A stretch of 64,000 nt of DNA, taken from Crocinitomix sp. Its GTDB lineage: Bacteria; Bacteroidota; Bacteroidia; Flavobacteriales_D; Crocinitomicaceae. The notes beneath the pieces were generated by a model. The model ran no database searches. It was given only the letters and a program-made list of their open reading frames with translations, and had not been told where the DNA came from. The stretch covers positions 1 through 64,000 of the forward strand of contig WTCE01000054.1 of NCBI GenBank assembly GCA_013138735.1. The letters are read 5' to 3'. Every line of letters starts with the position of its first letter. Position 1 is the first letter of the stretch. Made by a program: the position numbers and the translations under genes. Shown here one piece after another: positions 34,882-44,442 of the stretch.

Positions 34882-36222
34882 ATGAAAATTATCATTACAG
34901 GTGCCGGAGCGGTTGGATTTCATTTGGCAAAAATGATGGCCAGTGAGCACCAAGACATTTATTTGATTGATCAAAGCCAAGATCAGCTCGACCATGTTCA
35001 ATCTAGTCTCGACATTTATACCATTCACGGTGACGCCAAGTCTATTACTGTGTTGAAGGAAGCGAAAGTAGATTCCTGCGATTTATTAATTGCTGTAACA
35101 TCATCTGACGAAACGAACTTGTTGGTTTCAATTTTAGCCAAGAAATTTGGAGCGAAAAGAACCATTGCTAGAATTAATAATTTGGAGTTGAAAGAACCTG
35201 AAAGTGCAACGCTTTTGCATTCTTTGGGGATAGACGAATTGATTGCGCCGGTTCAATTGGCGTCTGAAGAGATTGAGCGACTCATTCAACGTTCTGTATT
35301 TACAGATGATCATGAATTTGAAGGTGGTAAATTAACCGTTTTTGGTATTTCTGTTGACGAAAAATCAGAATTGGTAGATGCTTCCATTCAAGAAAGTGCC
35401 TACTTGAATCCTGATTTATCATTTAAGCCCATTGCCCTTCACCGCAAGGATGAAACGATTATAGTAAATGCCCAAACCGTCATTCGGTCGCATGATATCA
35501 TCTATTTTATTTCAAATCCCGACTCTATTGACAAGATCATCAATTTTTGTGGTCAAGAATGTTTTGAAATTAAGAACATTATGATTTTGGGAGGAAGTAG
35601 CATTGGTTACGAAACTGCCAAAATGCTGCAACATAATTACAATGTGACTCTGGTAGAGAAAAACCGCGAACGTTGTGAAGAACTAGCGGCACAATTAAAA
35701 GAAACCCTAGTCTTAAATATTGATGGTAGAAATGTCGCCGCTTTAGAAGCCGAAGGTTTGGCAGATATGGACGCTTTTATTGCAGTTACTGCAGATTCGG
35801 AATCGAACATTATGTCGTCTTTAGTAGCGACAAACCACAATGTCAAAAAGACCATTGCAAGGGTTGAAAACATTGACTATATTCATTTATCACAAAACAT
35901 TGGAATTGACACCCTAATCAATAAAAAAATTATTGCTGCAGGTAATATTTTCAAATATGTTCGAAAAGGAAATGTAACTGCTATTGCAAATTTACACGGA
36001 GTTGATGCTGAGATTATTGAATTTATAGTTAAGCCCAATTCAAAAGTGACCAAAAAGCCAATTAATCGTTTGCATTTTCCGAGAACCGCCAATATTTCGG
36101 GGGTTATTAGAGATGACGTAGGCTTTATACCATTTGGATCTTTCCAATTGAAAGCTGGCGATAAAGCCGTTGTATTTTCGTTGACAGAATCCATTCATAA
36201 GATTGAAAAGTATTTCCAATAA
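34882..36222 (+). CDS. trkA: Trk potassium uptake regulatory subunit TrkA
   Basis: A 446-aa cytosolic protein with two NAD(H)-binding RCK units. The first TrkA_N starts at IIITGAGAVGFHLA (GxGxxG, residues 3-16) and the second at IMILGGSSIGYETA (about 234). Each is followed by a TrkA_C-type beta domain. It gates the TrkH channel in response to nucleotides. trkH starts on the next base after its stop, so the two subunits are co-translated. A 56-bp fragment of this gene is duplicated upstream at 33626. Confidence 0.95.
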   Translation: MKIIITGAGAVGFHLAKMMASEHQDIYLIDQSQDQLDHVQSSLDIYTIHGDAKSITVLKEAKVDSCDLLIAVTSSDETNLLVSILAKKFGAKRTIARINNLELKEPESATLLHSLGIDELIAPVQLASEEIERLIQRSVFTDDHEFEGGKLTVFGISVDEKSELVDASIQESAYLNPDLSFKPIALHRKDETIIVNAQTVIRSHDIIYFISNPDSIDKIINFCGQECFEIKNIMILGGSSIGYETAKMLQHNYNVTLVEKNRERCEELAAQLKETLVLNIDGRNVAALEAEGLADMDAFIAVTADSESNIMSSLVATNHNVKKTIARVENIDYIHLSQNIGIDTLINKKIIAAGNIFKYVRKGNVTAIANLHGVDAEIIEFIVKPNSKVTKKPINRLHFPRTANISGVIRDDVGFIPFGSFQLKAGDKAVVFSLTESIHKIEKYFQ

Positions 36223-37707
36223 ATGGCGAAACCACTCATCAATTTTAGTGTTACCTTAAATGTAATAGGAAGTTTATTGCTCATAATGGGCATTTTGATG
36301 CTTCCACCACTCGCCTTTTCTATTTATTATGATGAAAGTGATTTCTATCCTATTTTAATGAGTTCGGGGATTACCTTATTTTCTGGTGGTCTACTCAAAT
36401 TTTTAACACGCCAAAGTAAAGATGCGGAGATTAAAAAACGAGACGGTTACTTAATTGTTACAGCTGGTTGGGTTTCCATGGCCATTTTCGGAACATTGCC
36501 TTTTCTTTTGAGCGGAAGCATTCCATCTATTACAGATGCCTTCTTTGAAACCATGTCAGGGTTATCAACTACTGGAGCAACTATTTTAGATAATATTGAA
36601 GAGTTACCGCATGGCATTCTGTTCTGGCGGAGTATGACACAATGGATTGGCGGAATGGGAATTATCGTGCTGACGATTGCAATATTGCCACTTTTAGGAA
36701 TTGGAGGCATGGAACTATTTGTAGCTGAAGCACCTGGCCCCACTAAAGATAAAATTCACCCGCGAATTAAAGAAACTGCCAAACGTTTATGGGGCATTTA
36801 TTTGATTTTAACCTTATTGCAAACGGTTATATTAATGTTCAGTGGTATGAACTTTTTCGACGCCATCAATCACGCCTTAACAACCAATTCAACTGGAGGA
36901 TTCTCAACCAAACAGGACAGTATTGCCGCATTTAATTCACCCTTAATTGAAGCAGTTATTGTCATATTCATGTTTTTAGCAGGAACTAACTTTACACTCC
37001 TCTATTTTGGATTTAAAGGTAAATTTTCGCGCTTTTGGAAAAATGATGAGTTTAAATGGTATATCGGCGCAATTCTCCTACTTGTACTAATCTTGACACC
37101 TGTGGTTATGACCAATACAGGAGACGGGTTTTTGCATTCACTTCGTGTGACAATTTTCCAAGTTGTGAGTACAATTACAACGACAGGCTATGCTTCGGCA
37201 GATTTTACAACTTGGGGCGCTTTAGCAACGTTTATTTTCTTTTTATTACTGTTTTCTGGAGCATCTGCTGGATCAACTTCAGGCGGAATTAAAATTGTTC
37301 GAATTGTAGTACTCATGAAGAACGGATTTTTAGAATTTAAAAAACGCCTTCATCCAAATGCTGTAATTCCAGTTTATTTGAATAAAAAAACGGTTCCTAG
37401 CCATATTATCTACAACCTTTTAGCCTTTATTTTTCTCTATTTGTTTGTATTTGTGTTGGGTTCTGTAATTATGACCGCATTAGGTGCCAGTTTTGAAGTG
37501 GCTATTTCTTCTGTAGCAACCTCTTTAGGTAACGTTGGCCCTGGGATTTCGGATATTGGACCTTCACATACCTTCTCCTATACTAGTTCTGATGGTAATA
37601 TTAGTTCTGGTGGTAAATGGCTCTTATCCTTTTTAATGCTTTTTGGCCGATTGGAACTATTTACGGTAGCATTGCTATTTACTCCTTATTATTGGAGAAG
37701 AAACTAG
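36223..37707 (+). CDS. trkH: Trk potassium uptake membrane subunit TrkH
   Basis: A 494-aa inner-membrane K+ transporter with about ten hydrophobic helices in four M1-P-M2 repeats. The four filter loops are recognisable: LSTTGATIL, TNSTGGFST, TITTTGYASADF and TSLGNVGPG. It functions with TrkA in K+ uptake. The intergenic distance to trkA is zero. Its stop codon TAG (37705-37707) is the beginning of an intergenic repeat (TAGATCGCTGCGC), so repeat DNA abuts the gene exactly. Confidence 0.95.
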   Translation: MAKPLINFSVTLNVIGSLLLIMGILMLPPLAFSIYYDESDFYPILMSSGITLFSGGLLKFLTRQSKDAEIKKRDGYLIVTAGWVSMAIFGTLPFLLSGSIPSITDAFFETMSGLSTTGATILDNIEELPHGILFWRSMTQWIGGMGIIVLTIAILPLLGIGGMELFVAEAPGPTKDKIHPRIKETAKRLWGIYLILTLLQTVILMFSGMNFFDAINHALTTNSTGGFSTKQDSIAAFNSPLIEAVIVIFMFLAGTNFTLLYFGFKGKFSRFWKNDEFKWYIGAILLLVLILTPVVMTNTGDGFLHSLRVTIFQVVSTITTTGYASADFTTWGALATFIFFLLLFSGASAGSTSGGIKIVRIVVLMKNGFLEFKKRLHPNAVIPVYLNKKTVPSHIIYNLLAFIFLYLFVFVLGSVIMTALGASFEVAISSVATSLGNVGPGISDIGPSHTFSYTSSDGNISSGGKWLLSFLMLFGRLELFTVALLFTPYYWRRN

Positions 37708-37870
37708 ATCGCTGCGCTTTTAGACCGCTGCGCTATGAGATAAAAGAACAAAGATTTTTTTGGTCTAGAACACTCCCAATTTTTAAAAAAAAGTACTTAG
37801 ACCACTTTGCTATTAGCCCGTGAATCGAATCATCAAAAAAATCAAATCATCAGCTCATCAAACCCTTAGA
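37706..37870. repeat. Intergenic repeat cluster (GATCGCTGCGC type plus ATCATCAAA tract)
   Basis: TAGATCGCTGCGCTTTTAG, AGACCGCTGCGCTATGAGAT and TTAGACCACTTTGCTATTAG are variants of the unit repeated at 62.4-62.9 kb. They are followed by an ATCATCAAA/AAATCATCA low-complexity tract (about 37829-37862). The same order of GATCGCTGCGC units and then an ATCATCAAA tract occurs at 62.9-63.04 kb. Confidence 0.65.
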
Positions 37871-37939
37871 AAATTGAAAAAGACCTTAGGATATCAAGCG
37901 AAGGGTATTTTTTCTTAACAATAGTAGGTCGATTTAGGT

Positions 37940-37947
37940 TAAATTTA
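37940..37947 (+). promoter_or_regulatory. Possible -7 box (TAAATTTA)
   Basis: One base from TAnnTTTG, 15 nt before the ATG at 37963. Confidence 0.35.
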
Positions 37948-37962
37948 TACAAAATCTATTCC

Positions 37963-40900
37963 ATGAAAATAAATTTACGCTACAGTTTGGCACTACTCGC
38001 GGTTTCCTCAATCTCCGCTTTTGGCCAATCTGATTCAGAAGTAGTCGACACGAGTTCGGCATTTCTATTTACGGAACAATGTGTCTCCATGACCATCACA
38101 CCAGCTTTAAAGGACATTGCTTACGTTCCTGCTTATGCTGGCGAAGAGAAGGAACATGAGGTTAAAAACAACTTTCGAAGACAGAAATACACCAATTTGG
38201 ATGCTTATCCGCATGGCCCCGATCCAATTTGGCAGGATAAAAAGGGAGATTTGAGTGGTAAAGACCCCATTCAAAACTGGGAAGGAAATGATAATGGTGC
38301 TTATCCGCCAGATCCATCCGGAGCAGCTGGACCGAATCATTATATTCAAATGATCAATTCCGAGTATATAATATATGATAAAGAAGGCACGATATTATTA
38401 GGACCAAATTCTTTGGCATCAATCATTGGATCAGATGCAGGAGATCCTATTGTAATGTATGATCGCTTCGCGGATAGATGGTTATTAAGTGGGTTTGGAA
38501 CAGGAAACCAATTGGCGGTTGCTATTTCAACTACAGCCGATCCTTTAGGATCTTACTATTTATACACCTTCAACCTAGGCTCTTTCCCTGATTACCCTAA
38601 ATACGGTTTATGGCATGATGGTTACTATGTAACATCCAACACAGGTGGTGCAGATTGTTTTGTTTTTGAACGGGAAAAGATGTTAGATGGTGATGTGTCT
38701 GCATCAATGATCGCTATGGATATTCCTTCATTAGTAACTGGTGCTGGAACAGAAACTGGTGGTTTCCGAAGTGTATTACCTGCACATGCAGATTTTGATA
38801 TGCCTCCAGCTGAAAAAAAATTAAACTTATTCTACTTTCAAGATGATGCATGGACAGGAATTCCTGATGATGCCATTAAAGTTTGGGAAGTAACGGTAGA
38901 TTGGGATGCTCCAGACGATTCTGACATTGATTTAATACAAACCGTATTGACTGATCCGTTTGATTCGCAATTTAGTGTTTCGTGGAACGATATTGAGCAA
39001 CCTGGAACAGCTTCCAGATTAGATTGTGTACCGGGTGCTTTTATGTACCGTGCACAATATACCGAATGGGATGGTCACAATACTGTAATGCTAAACCATA
39101 CGGTAGATGTAGACGCTACGAATCACGCGGGAGTAAGATGGTATGAATTAAGAGAGACTAGTGGAACTTGGGGTATTTACCAACAAAGTACGTATGCACC
39201 TGATGATCAAAGTAGGTTTATGGGAAGTATCTCAATGGATTTTCAAGGCAATATAGGATTAGCATATGCCATTTCTGGATCAGATATTTACCCATCTCTT
39301 CGTTATACAGGTAGATATGCAGCAGATGATTTAGGTGAAATGACAATTGATGAGATTACTGCCGTCGAAGGTTCAAGCGTTCAAACGGGAACGAACCGCT
39401 TTGGAGATTATGGGCATATGTCAGTTGATCCTTTAGATGATGCAACATTCTGGTATACAGGAGAGTATTTAGATGGTGGACGTAAAACCCGAGTTTTCTC
39501 GTTCAAATTAGCAAGTGATTTTGATGATGACATTGGAGTTACAGCGCTTAACTCACCTACAGATGGTGTATTGACTGGAACAGAAACCATTGACATCACC
39601 ATTACTAACTTTGGTGAAAACCCACAAGACGACTTCCCCGTTAGCTATCAAATTAACGACGGTGCAATTATCACAGAAACGTATTCAGCTGGACCAATTG
39701 CTTCTGGTGCAACTGATACCTATTCATTTACTGCAACTGCAGACATGAGTGCTGAAGGAATTTATAGCATGAAATTATGGACGGCATTAGTAGCAGATGA
39801 ATATTTAGATAATGACACCTTAAATACAACAGTATTCCATTATTTTGGAGATGATATAGGTGCAACAACCTTTAATTCACCAGTTTCTGGTACGGGCTTA
39901 GGGGACGAAAACATTGAAGTGGTCATTGAAAACTTCGGTACGAATTCACAAACTGACTTCCCTGTTACTTTTCAAGTGAACCTTGAAACCCCAGTTACAG
40001 AAACAGTTGCTGGTCCTTTAGCTGCAGGAGCAACAATGACTTATACGTTTACCACAAGTGCAGATTTTTCAGCATTAGGCACCTATGATGTTTGGGTGTA
40101 TACTGAACTAGCTGGTGACGGCGATTTATTGAACGATACTGTGCATTCTGAAATAACACACTTTACGTGTGCCCCGGAAGCCGATTGTTCGTTTGGAGAT
40201 GGCTTTGTTGAATTTGAATTAGGAACAATTGATAATCCATCAGATTGTTCAGATGACGGCTATGCCGACTATACTGGATTAATGACTGACTTGGCGCGTG
40301 ACGCAACACATGACTTAACCATTGCATCTGATTGGGATCCTCAATATTGTTCAGTTTGGATCGATTATAATGACAATAATTTCTTTGAAGATGATGAAAA
40401 GGTAGTATCAGCATTTGCTTTTGATTTGGGTGCTACAACTACAATTGATATTCCTGCAGATGCGCCACTTGGCGAACATTTATTGAGAGCTAAAGCAAGT
40501 GATAACGAAGGAAATGTGGATGATCCTTGTTCAGATATGACTTACGGAGAAACGGAAGATTATATGGTCAATATTATTGCAGCTGAAACTGGTGAAGGAC
40601 CAGATGTTGATTTTACAGCAGATATTGTTTTAGCACCACCAACAACTACTATTTCATTTACTGATTTATCAACTGAAGATCCTGATGCATGGACATGGTC
40701 GATTAGCCCAGGTTCAGGATGGTTATACGCAGGAGGAACTTCATCCTCAAGTCAAGATCCAGAAGTTACGTTTAATGATGTAGGAGAATACACAATTCAG
40801 TTAACTGCATCTAACGACTTTGGTTCTGGTACTGAAACAAAAGTGGATTATATAGAAATTGCCAATTTTGAAGGAATTGTAGAAAACTTCCCTTTTGGAT

Positions 40901-41136
40901 TTGAATTAATCTCAAGAGAAGGTAATATTTACAATTATAACTTACTTGGAAGTTCAGAACCGTTTAATATTGAGGTGCATGACGCTATGGGTAAATTAGT
41001 TTATCAACAAATAGTTTCTCCAACATCTAGCCAAACTCAATTCATAATTGACTTGAGCGGAAATGCTTCAGGATATTATTTACTCCATGTAAGTGATACC
41101 AAAAACAGCAAGGTTCAAAAGGTTTGGGCGCAATAA
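37963..41136 (+). CDS. Large secreted multidomain protein with GEVED, PKD and T9SS sorting domains
   Basis: A 1057-aa exported protein. The signal peptide is at 1-21 (ending SAFGQ). Residues about 90-510 form a large catalytic or binding domain of unknown type beginning around NGAYPPDPSGAAGPNHYIQM. Next come two CARDB-like modules (about 525-720, each starting DIG.T..NSP). A GEVED domain follows (about 735-865; SVWIDYNDNNFFEDDEKV, ending YGETEDYMV), then a PKD module (about 880-965; SFTDLSTEDPDAWTWSI). The last 90 residues resemble a type-A sorting domain ending KVQKVWAQ. It is monocistronic with a terminator downstream and may be a surface adhesin or a degradative enzyme. Confidence 0.85.
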   Translation: MKINLRYSLALLAVSSISAFGQSDSEVVDTSSAFLFTEQCVSMTITPALKDIAYVPAYAGEEKEHEVKNNFRRQKYTNLDAYPHGPDPIWQDKKGDLSGKDPIQNWEGNDNGAYPPDPSGAAGPNHYIQMINSEYIIYDKEGTILLGPNSLASIIGSDAGDPIVMYDRFADRWLLSGFGTGNQLAVAISTTADPLGSYYLYTFNLGSFPDYPKYGLWHDGYYVTSNTGGADCFVFEREKMLDGDVSASMIAMDIPSLVTGAGTETGGFRSVLPAHADFDMPPAEKKLNLFYFQDDAWTGIPDDAIKVWEVTVDWDAPDDSDIDLIQTVLTDPFDSQFSVSWNDIEQPGTASRLDCVPGAFMYRAQYTEWDGHNTVMLNHTVDVDATNHAGVRWYELRETSGTWGIYQQSTYAPDDQSRFMGSISMDFQGNIGLAYAISGSDIYPSLRYTGRYAADDLGEMTIDEITAVEGSSVQTGTNRFGDYGHMSVDPLDDATFWYTGEYLDGGRKTRVFSFKLASDFDDDIGVTALNSPTDGVLTGTETIDITITNFGENPQDDFPVSYQINDGAIITETYSAGPIASGATDTYSFTATADMSAEGIYSMKLWTALVADEYLDNDTLNTTVFHYFGDDIGATTFNSPVSGTGLGDENIEVVIENFGTNSQTDFPVTFQVNLETPVTETVAGPLAAGATMTYTFTTSADFSALGTYDVWVYTELAGDGDLLNDTVHSEITHFTCAPEADCSFGDGFVEFELGTIDNPSDCSDDGYADYTGLMTDLARDATHDLTIASDWDPQYCSVWIDYNDNNFFEDDEKVVSAFAFDLGATTTIDIPADAPLGEHLLRAKASDNEGNVDDPCSDMTYGETEDYMVNIIAAETGEGPDVDFTADIVLAPPTTTISFTDLSTEDPDAWTWSISPGSGWLYAGGTSSSSQDPEVTFNDVGEYTIQLTASNDFGSGTETKVDYIEIANFEGIVENFPFGFELISREGNIYNYNLLGSSEPFNIEVHDAMGKLVYQQIVSPTSSQTQFIIDLSGNASGYYLLHVSDTKNSKVQKVWAQ

Positions 41137-41162
41137 CTATAATATTTTAATAGATTTCATTG

Positions 41163-41193
41163 AAGCGGTAAGTTTGACTTACCGCTTTTTTTT
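41163..41193 (+). terminator. Intrinsic terminator after the giant T9SS gene
   Basis: Stem AAGCGGTAAG / CTTACCGCTT (10 bp), loop TTTGA, then a run of T. The T run leads directly into the -7 box of the next gene. Confidence 0.9.
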
Positions 41194-41201
41194 TAACTTT
41201 G
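41194..41201 (+). promoter_or_regulatory. -7 box (TAACTTTG) for second recQ
   Basis: Matches TAnnTTTG exactly. It covers the TTG at 41199 that would otherwise look like a start codon and ends 6 nt before GTG 41208. The transcript would thus be leaderless or nearly so. The preceding terminator T run overlaps the spacer region. Confidence 0.5.
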
Positions 41202-41207
41202 TTTTAC

Positions 41208-43313
41208 GTGCAACAACCAAAACAAATACTAAAAGAAATATACGGTTATGATGAGTTCAGACCGAACCAATTAGAAGTAATTGAACACACACTAAGCGGG
41301 CAAGATTCAGTTGTAATTATGCCTACTGGTGGTGGAAAGTCTGTCTGCTTTCAAATACCTGCGCTCATTTTTAAAAATGTTACGCTTGTTATTTCACCCC
41401 TCATTTCTTTAATGCGCGATCAAGTTGAAGCATTGAAGGCGAATGGCGTAAAAGCGGCTTACTTCAACAGCTCACAGTCTGATTTTGAAAAGCGGATCAT
41501 AATTGATGATTGTTTAGAGAATAAAATCAAACTCCTTTACCTATCACCAGAAACATTAGTACATGCTTTTGACAGTTGGTTAAAAAGTATTCCTGTTTCA
41601 TTCATAGCGGTTGATGAAGCCCACTGCGTTTCAATGTGGGGGCATGATTTCAGACCAGAATATGGTCAAATAAAAAACTTACGAAGGCACTACAACAATG
41701 TGCCTTTCATGGCCTTAACAGCCACAGCTGACAAGATTACGCGGAAAGATATTTCTACGCAATTAGACATGATCGAACCGCAATTGTTTCTATCCTCCTT
41801 TAATCGAGAAAATTTAAGTTTGGCGGTGCGGTCACAAGTTCCTAAGAAGCAAAAAGAAAAGGAAATCATTGAATTTTTGAATGCCCGAGAAGACGAAGCA
41901 GGAATAATCTATTGCCTTTCACGAAAAGAAACAGAAAAGTGGAGTTCCTTTTTAAATTCCAACGGGTTTAATGCGCGACATTATCATGCGGGCATGGATA
42001 GTAGTAATCGTGAAGCTGTTCAAGATGGTTTTATCAATGATCAGTATACAATCATTTGTGCTACAATTGCCTTTGGAATGGGAATTGACAAATCAAACGT
42101 ACGTTGGGTCATTCACAATAACATGCCCAAAAACATTGAAGGCTATTATCAAGAAATTGGACGTGCGGGTAGAGATGGATTGCCAAGTGACACCGTGCTT
42201 TACTACAATTACCGAGACGTTATTCTATTGAATGATTTTGTGAAAGATTCTGAATTTAAGGAAACCTATCAAGAAAAAATTAGGCGAATCTTAAACTATG
42301 CAGAGGCAACCTCATGCCGCAGAAACATACTCCTCACCTATTTTGGCGAATATAATGATGAACCTTGCATGAATTGTGATGTTTGCAATAATCCACCTGA
42401 ATTTATTGATGGTAAAACCATTGCACAAATGGCTTTATCTGGCATTATGCGGAGCAAACAACAAGTAGGTTCAAACATGCTCATTAATATTTTGCGTGGT
42501 GCCAAAACAATGGATTTATTTGATCGCGGCTTTCATCAATTAAAAACTTATGGCGTTGGTAAAACGTATAGTTTTGTCGATTGGCAACACTACATCAATC
42601 AACTCATTAATTTGGGATTAATTGAAATTGCTTATGATGATTATTTAAAGCTAAAAGTTACCCCTGCTGGTGACGAAATTTTAAGGTCTGACAAAGCTTT
42701 GCAACTCTCAAGACCAACAATCGCTAAAAAACCCGAGAAAGCTAAAAAGGGAAAGAAAAAAGTCTCAGCTAGTCCTGACAATGCACTATTTGATGCTTTA
42801 AGAAGCTACCGTAAAGAAATTGCGCAACAAAATAAGGTTCCGGCTTATGTTATTTTTCATGATGCAACCTTGAATGATATTGCAGCAGTAAAACCCAAAA
42901 ACGATATTGAATTGCTTGAAATTCAAGGAATGGGAAAGGTTAAATTGGAACGTTTTGGCGAAATGATACTTAAAATTGTTGAGCAGAATAAGGCAAAACC
43001 TAAATCGAGTAAAGGATCAACGTTAGAAGAAACCTTGGTTTTATACAAAGGCGGCTTATCAGTTACCGATATTGCTAAAGAAAGAAACTTAAGCCCCACA
43101 ACGGTTTATGGCCATTTATGCAAACTTTATGAAGAAGATCACCCCATTGATCTCAATCGATATGTCACTGAATTTGAAGTGAATCAGGTACGCGAAGCGC
43201 GCAAAAAACAGAGATACACGAACCAGCTCCGTCCTATTTTCGACCAATTGAACGGGGACGTTGATTTCAATAAAATTGCCCTTGCACTAACCATTTTATC
43301 TAAATACGATTAG
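41208..43313 (+). CDS. recQ: RecQ DNA helicase with HRDC and C-terminal HTH domains
   Basis: A 701-aa long-form RecQ. Helicase motifs: MPTGGGKSVCFQ (Walker A), DEAHCVSMWGHDFRPEY, LTATADK and GRAGRDG. The zinc-binding region has CRRNILLTYFGE...CMNCDVC, followed by a winged-helix/RQC part. An HRDC domain (about 520-600, LFDALRSYRKEIAQ, IQGMGKVKLERFG) and a C-terminal HTH_40-like region (about 610-660, LSVTDIAKERNLSPTTVYGHL) follow. GTG 41208 is chosen because TTG 41199 lies inside the -7 box. It is the second recQ in 16 kb, and the AI-2E permease gene follows 2 bp later. Confidence 0.94.
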   Translation: MQQPKQILKEIYGYDEFRPNQLEVIEHTLSGQDSVVIMPTGGGKSVCFQIPALIFKNVTLVISPLISLMRDQVEALKANGVKAAYFNSSQSDFEKRIIIDDCLENKIKLLYLSPETLVHAFDSWLKSIPVSFIAVDEAHCVSMWGHDFRPEYGQIKNLRRHYNNVPFMALTATADKITRKDISTQLDMIEPQLFLSSFNRENLSLAVRSQVPKKQKEKEIIEFLNAREDEAGIIYCLSRKETEKWSSFLNSNGFNARHYHAGMDSSNREAVQDGFINDQYTIICATIAFGMGIDKSNVRWVIHNNMPKNIEGYYQEIGRAGRDGLPSDTVLYYNYRDVILLNDFVKDSEFKETYQEKIRRILNYAEATSCRRNILLTYFGEYNDEPCMNCDVCNNPPEFIDGKTIAQMALSGIMRSKQQVGSNMLINILRGAKTMDLFDRGFHQLKTYGVGKTYSFVDWQHYINQLINLGLIEIAYDDYLKLKVTPAGDEILRSDKALQLSRPTIAKKPEKAKKGKKKVSASPDNALFDALRSYRKEIAQQNKVPAYVIFHDATLNDIAAVKPKNDIELLEIQGMGKVKLERFGEMILKIVEQNKAKPKSSKGSTLEETLVLYKGGLSVTDIAKERNLSPTTVYGHLCKLYEEDHPIDLNRYVTEFEVNQVREARKKQRYTNQLRPIFDQLNGDVDFNKIALALTILSKYD

Positions 43314-43315
43314 CT

Positions 43316-44359
43316 ATGAGTATAAGTCGCGCAACTTACCTTATGATACTGCTAATTAGTATCGTTTTTATTCTAATAATTGGCAAAGATTTATTCATCC
43401 CATTAGTTTTAGCTTGCTTAATTTGGTTTTTGGTAAAGGATATTCGAAAAACGATTCAAAGAATACCGTTTATTGGAAAACGAATGCCACGCTGGTTATT
43501 AAATTTGCTCGCGGTAGGGTTTCTTTATGCCGTTTTAGGAGGTATCGTTTCTTTACTATCAGCTAACATTGAAGAGTTACAGGACCCTGACAACGTGACA
43601 AAATATAAAGAAAACCTCACAAGTTTCAATGCACTAATTTATGACCAATTTGGCTTTGACATTCAGGAAATGTGGAATGACAACGCGGCAGAAAGTATAG
43701 ATTTTGAACTAATAATAGAAGAATTTGTCAATTCACTCTCCTCCTTTTTGGGCAATGTATTTATGATAGCACTATACTTGCTATTCTTGCTACTTGAAGA
43801 GTCTGCTTTTGGTTCAAAAATAATATCCATTTCAGGTTCCAAAGAGAGACAGAAGGAAATTAGAGACACATTAAATAGAATTGATACTTCAATAAGTAAA
43901 TATATAACGCTGAAAACATTGGTAAGCCTTATGGCTGGTGGATTAAGTTTTATTGTATTTAAATCCGTTGGACTAGACGCCGCAATATTCTGGGCTTTCC
44001 TTATTTCTTTATTGAATTTCATACCTATTGTAGGCGCCTTAATCGGCACCTTAATTCCAGCCACAATGGCCTTATTGCAATTTCCAGACCCAACACAAGC
44101 CATTATTATTTTGCTTACTGTTGGTACGATTCAAATGATAATAGGGAATATTATTGAACCAAAAATAATGGGCAACTCACTTAATGTTAGTTCTTTGGTT
44201 GTGATTTTGGCTTTAAGTTTTTGGGGCACAATTTGGGGCATTACGGGTATGGTATTAAGTGTAATAATTACGGTGATACTCGTTATTTTATTGGGCCAAT
44301 TTGAGTCTACTAAAAAGGTGGCTATTCTGCTATCAGATAAAGGAAAACTGGATAATTAG
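43316..44359 (+). CDS. AI-2E family transporter (PerM-like permease)
   Basis: A 347-aa integral membrane protein of the AI-2E/UPF0118 family. There are about seven to eight hydrophobic segments, including an N-terminal pair, a central soluble loop (about 80-130, ENIEELQDPDNV), and a conserved C-terminal core with SLLNFIPIVGALIG and GNIIEPKIMGNSLNVS (the family P-x-[VI]-G and N-x-[IV]-[IL]-x-P-x-[VIL]-x-G signatures). Substrates in the family range from autoinducer-2 to Na+/H+, so none is assigned. ATG lies 2 bp after the recQ stop, so it is probably co-transcribed. Confidence 0.9.
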   Translation: MSISRATYLMILLISIVFILIIGKDLFIPLVLACLIWFLVKDIRKTIQRIPFIGKRMPRWLLNLLAVGFLYAVLGGIVSLLSANIEELQDPDNVTKYKENLTSFNALIYDQFGFDIQEMWNDNAAESIDFELIIEEFVNSLSSFLGNVFMIALYLLFLLLEESAFGSKIISISGSKERQKEIRDTLNRIDTSISKYITLKTLVSLMAGGLSFIVFKSVGLDAAIFWAFLISLLNFIPIVGALIGTLIPATMALLQFPDPTQAIIILLTVGTIQMIIGNIIEPKIMGNSLNVSSLVVILALSFWGTIWGITGMVLSVIITVILVILLGQFESTKKVAILLSDKGKLDN

Positions 44360-44442
44360 GCCATTCGTCTAATAACCTGCATTCTATTATCGATCTAAAT
44401 AAATTTTCTTAGCTTTATGAAAAATCTAACAAAAATATACGA

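Noticed and set aside
43663..44103. Minus-strand ORF of 146 aa over the AI-2E transporter
   Set aside because: Shadow of a well-supported membrane protein gene; composition is antisense-like and there is no start context.
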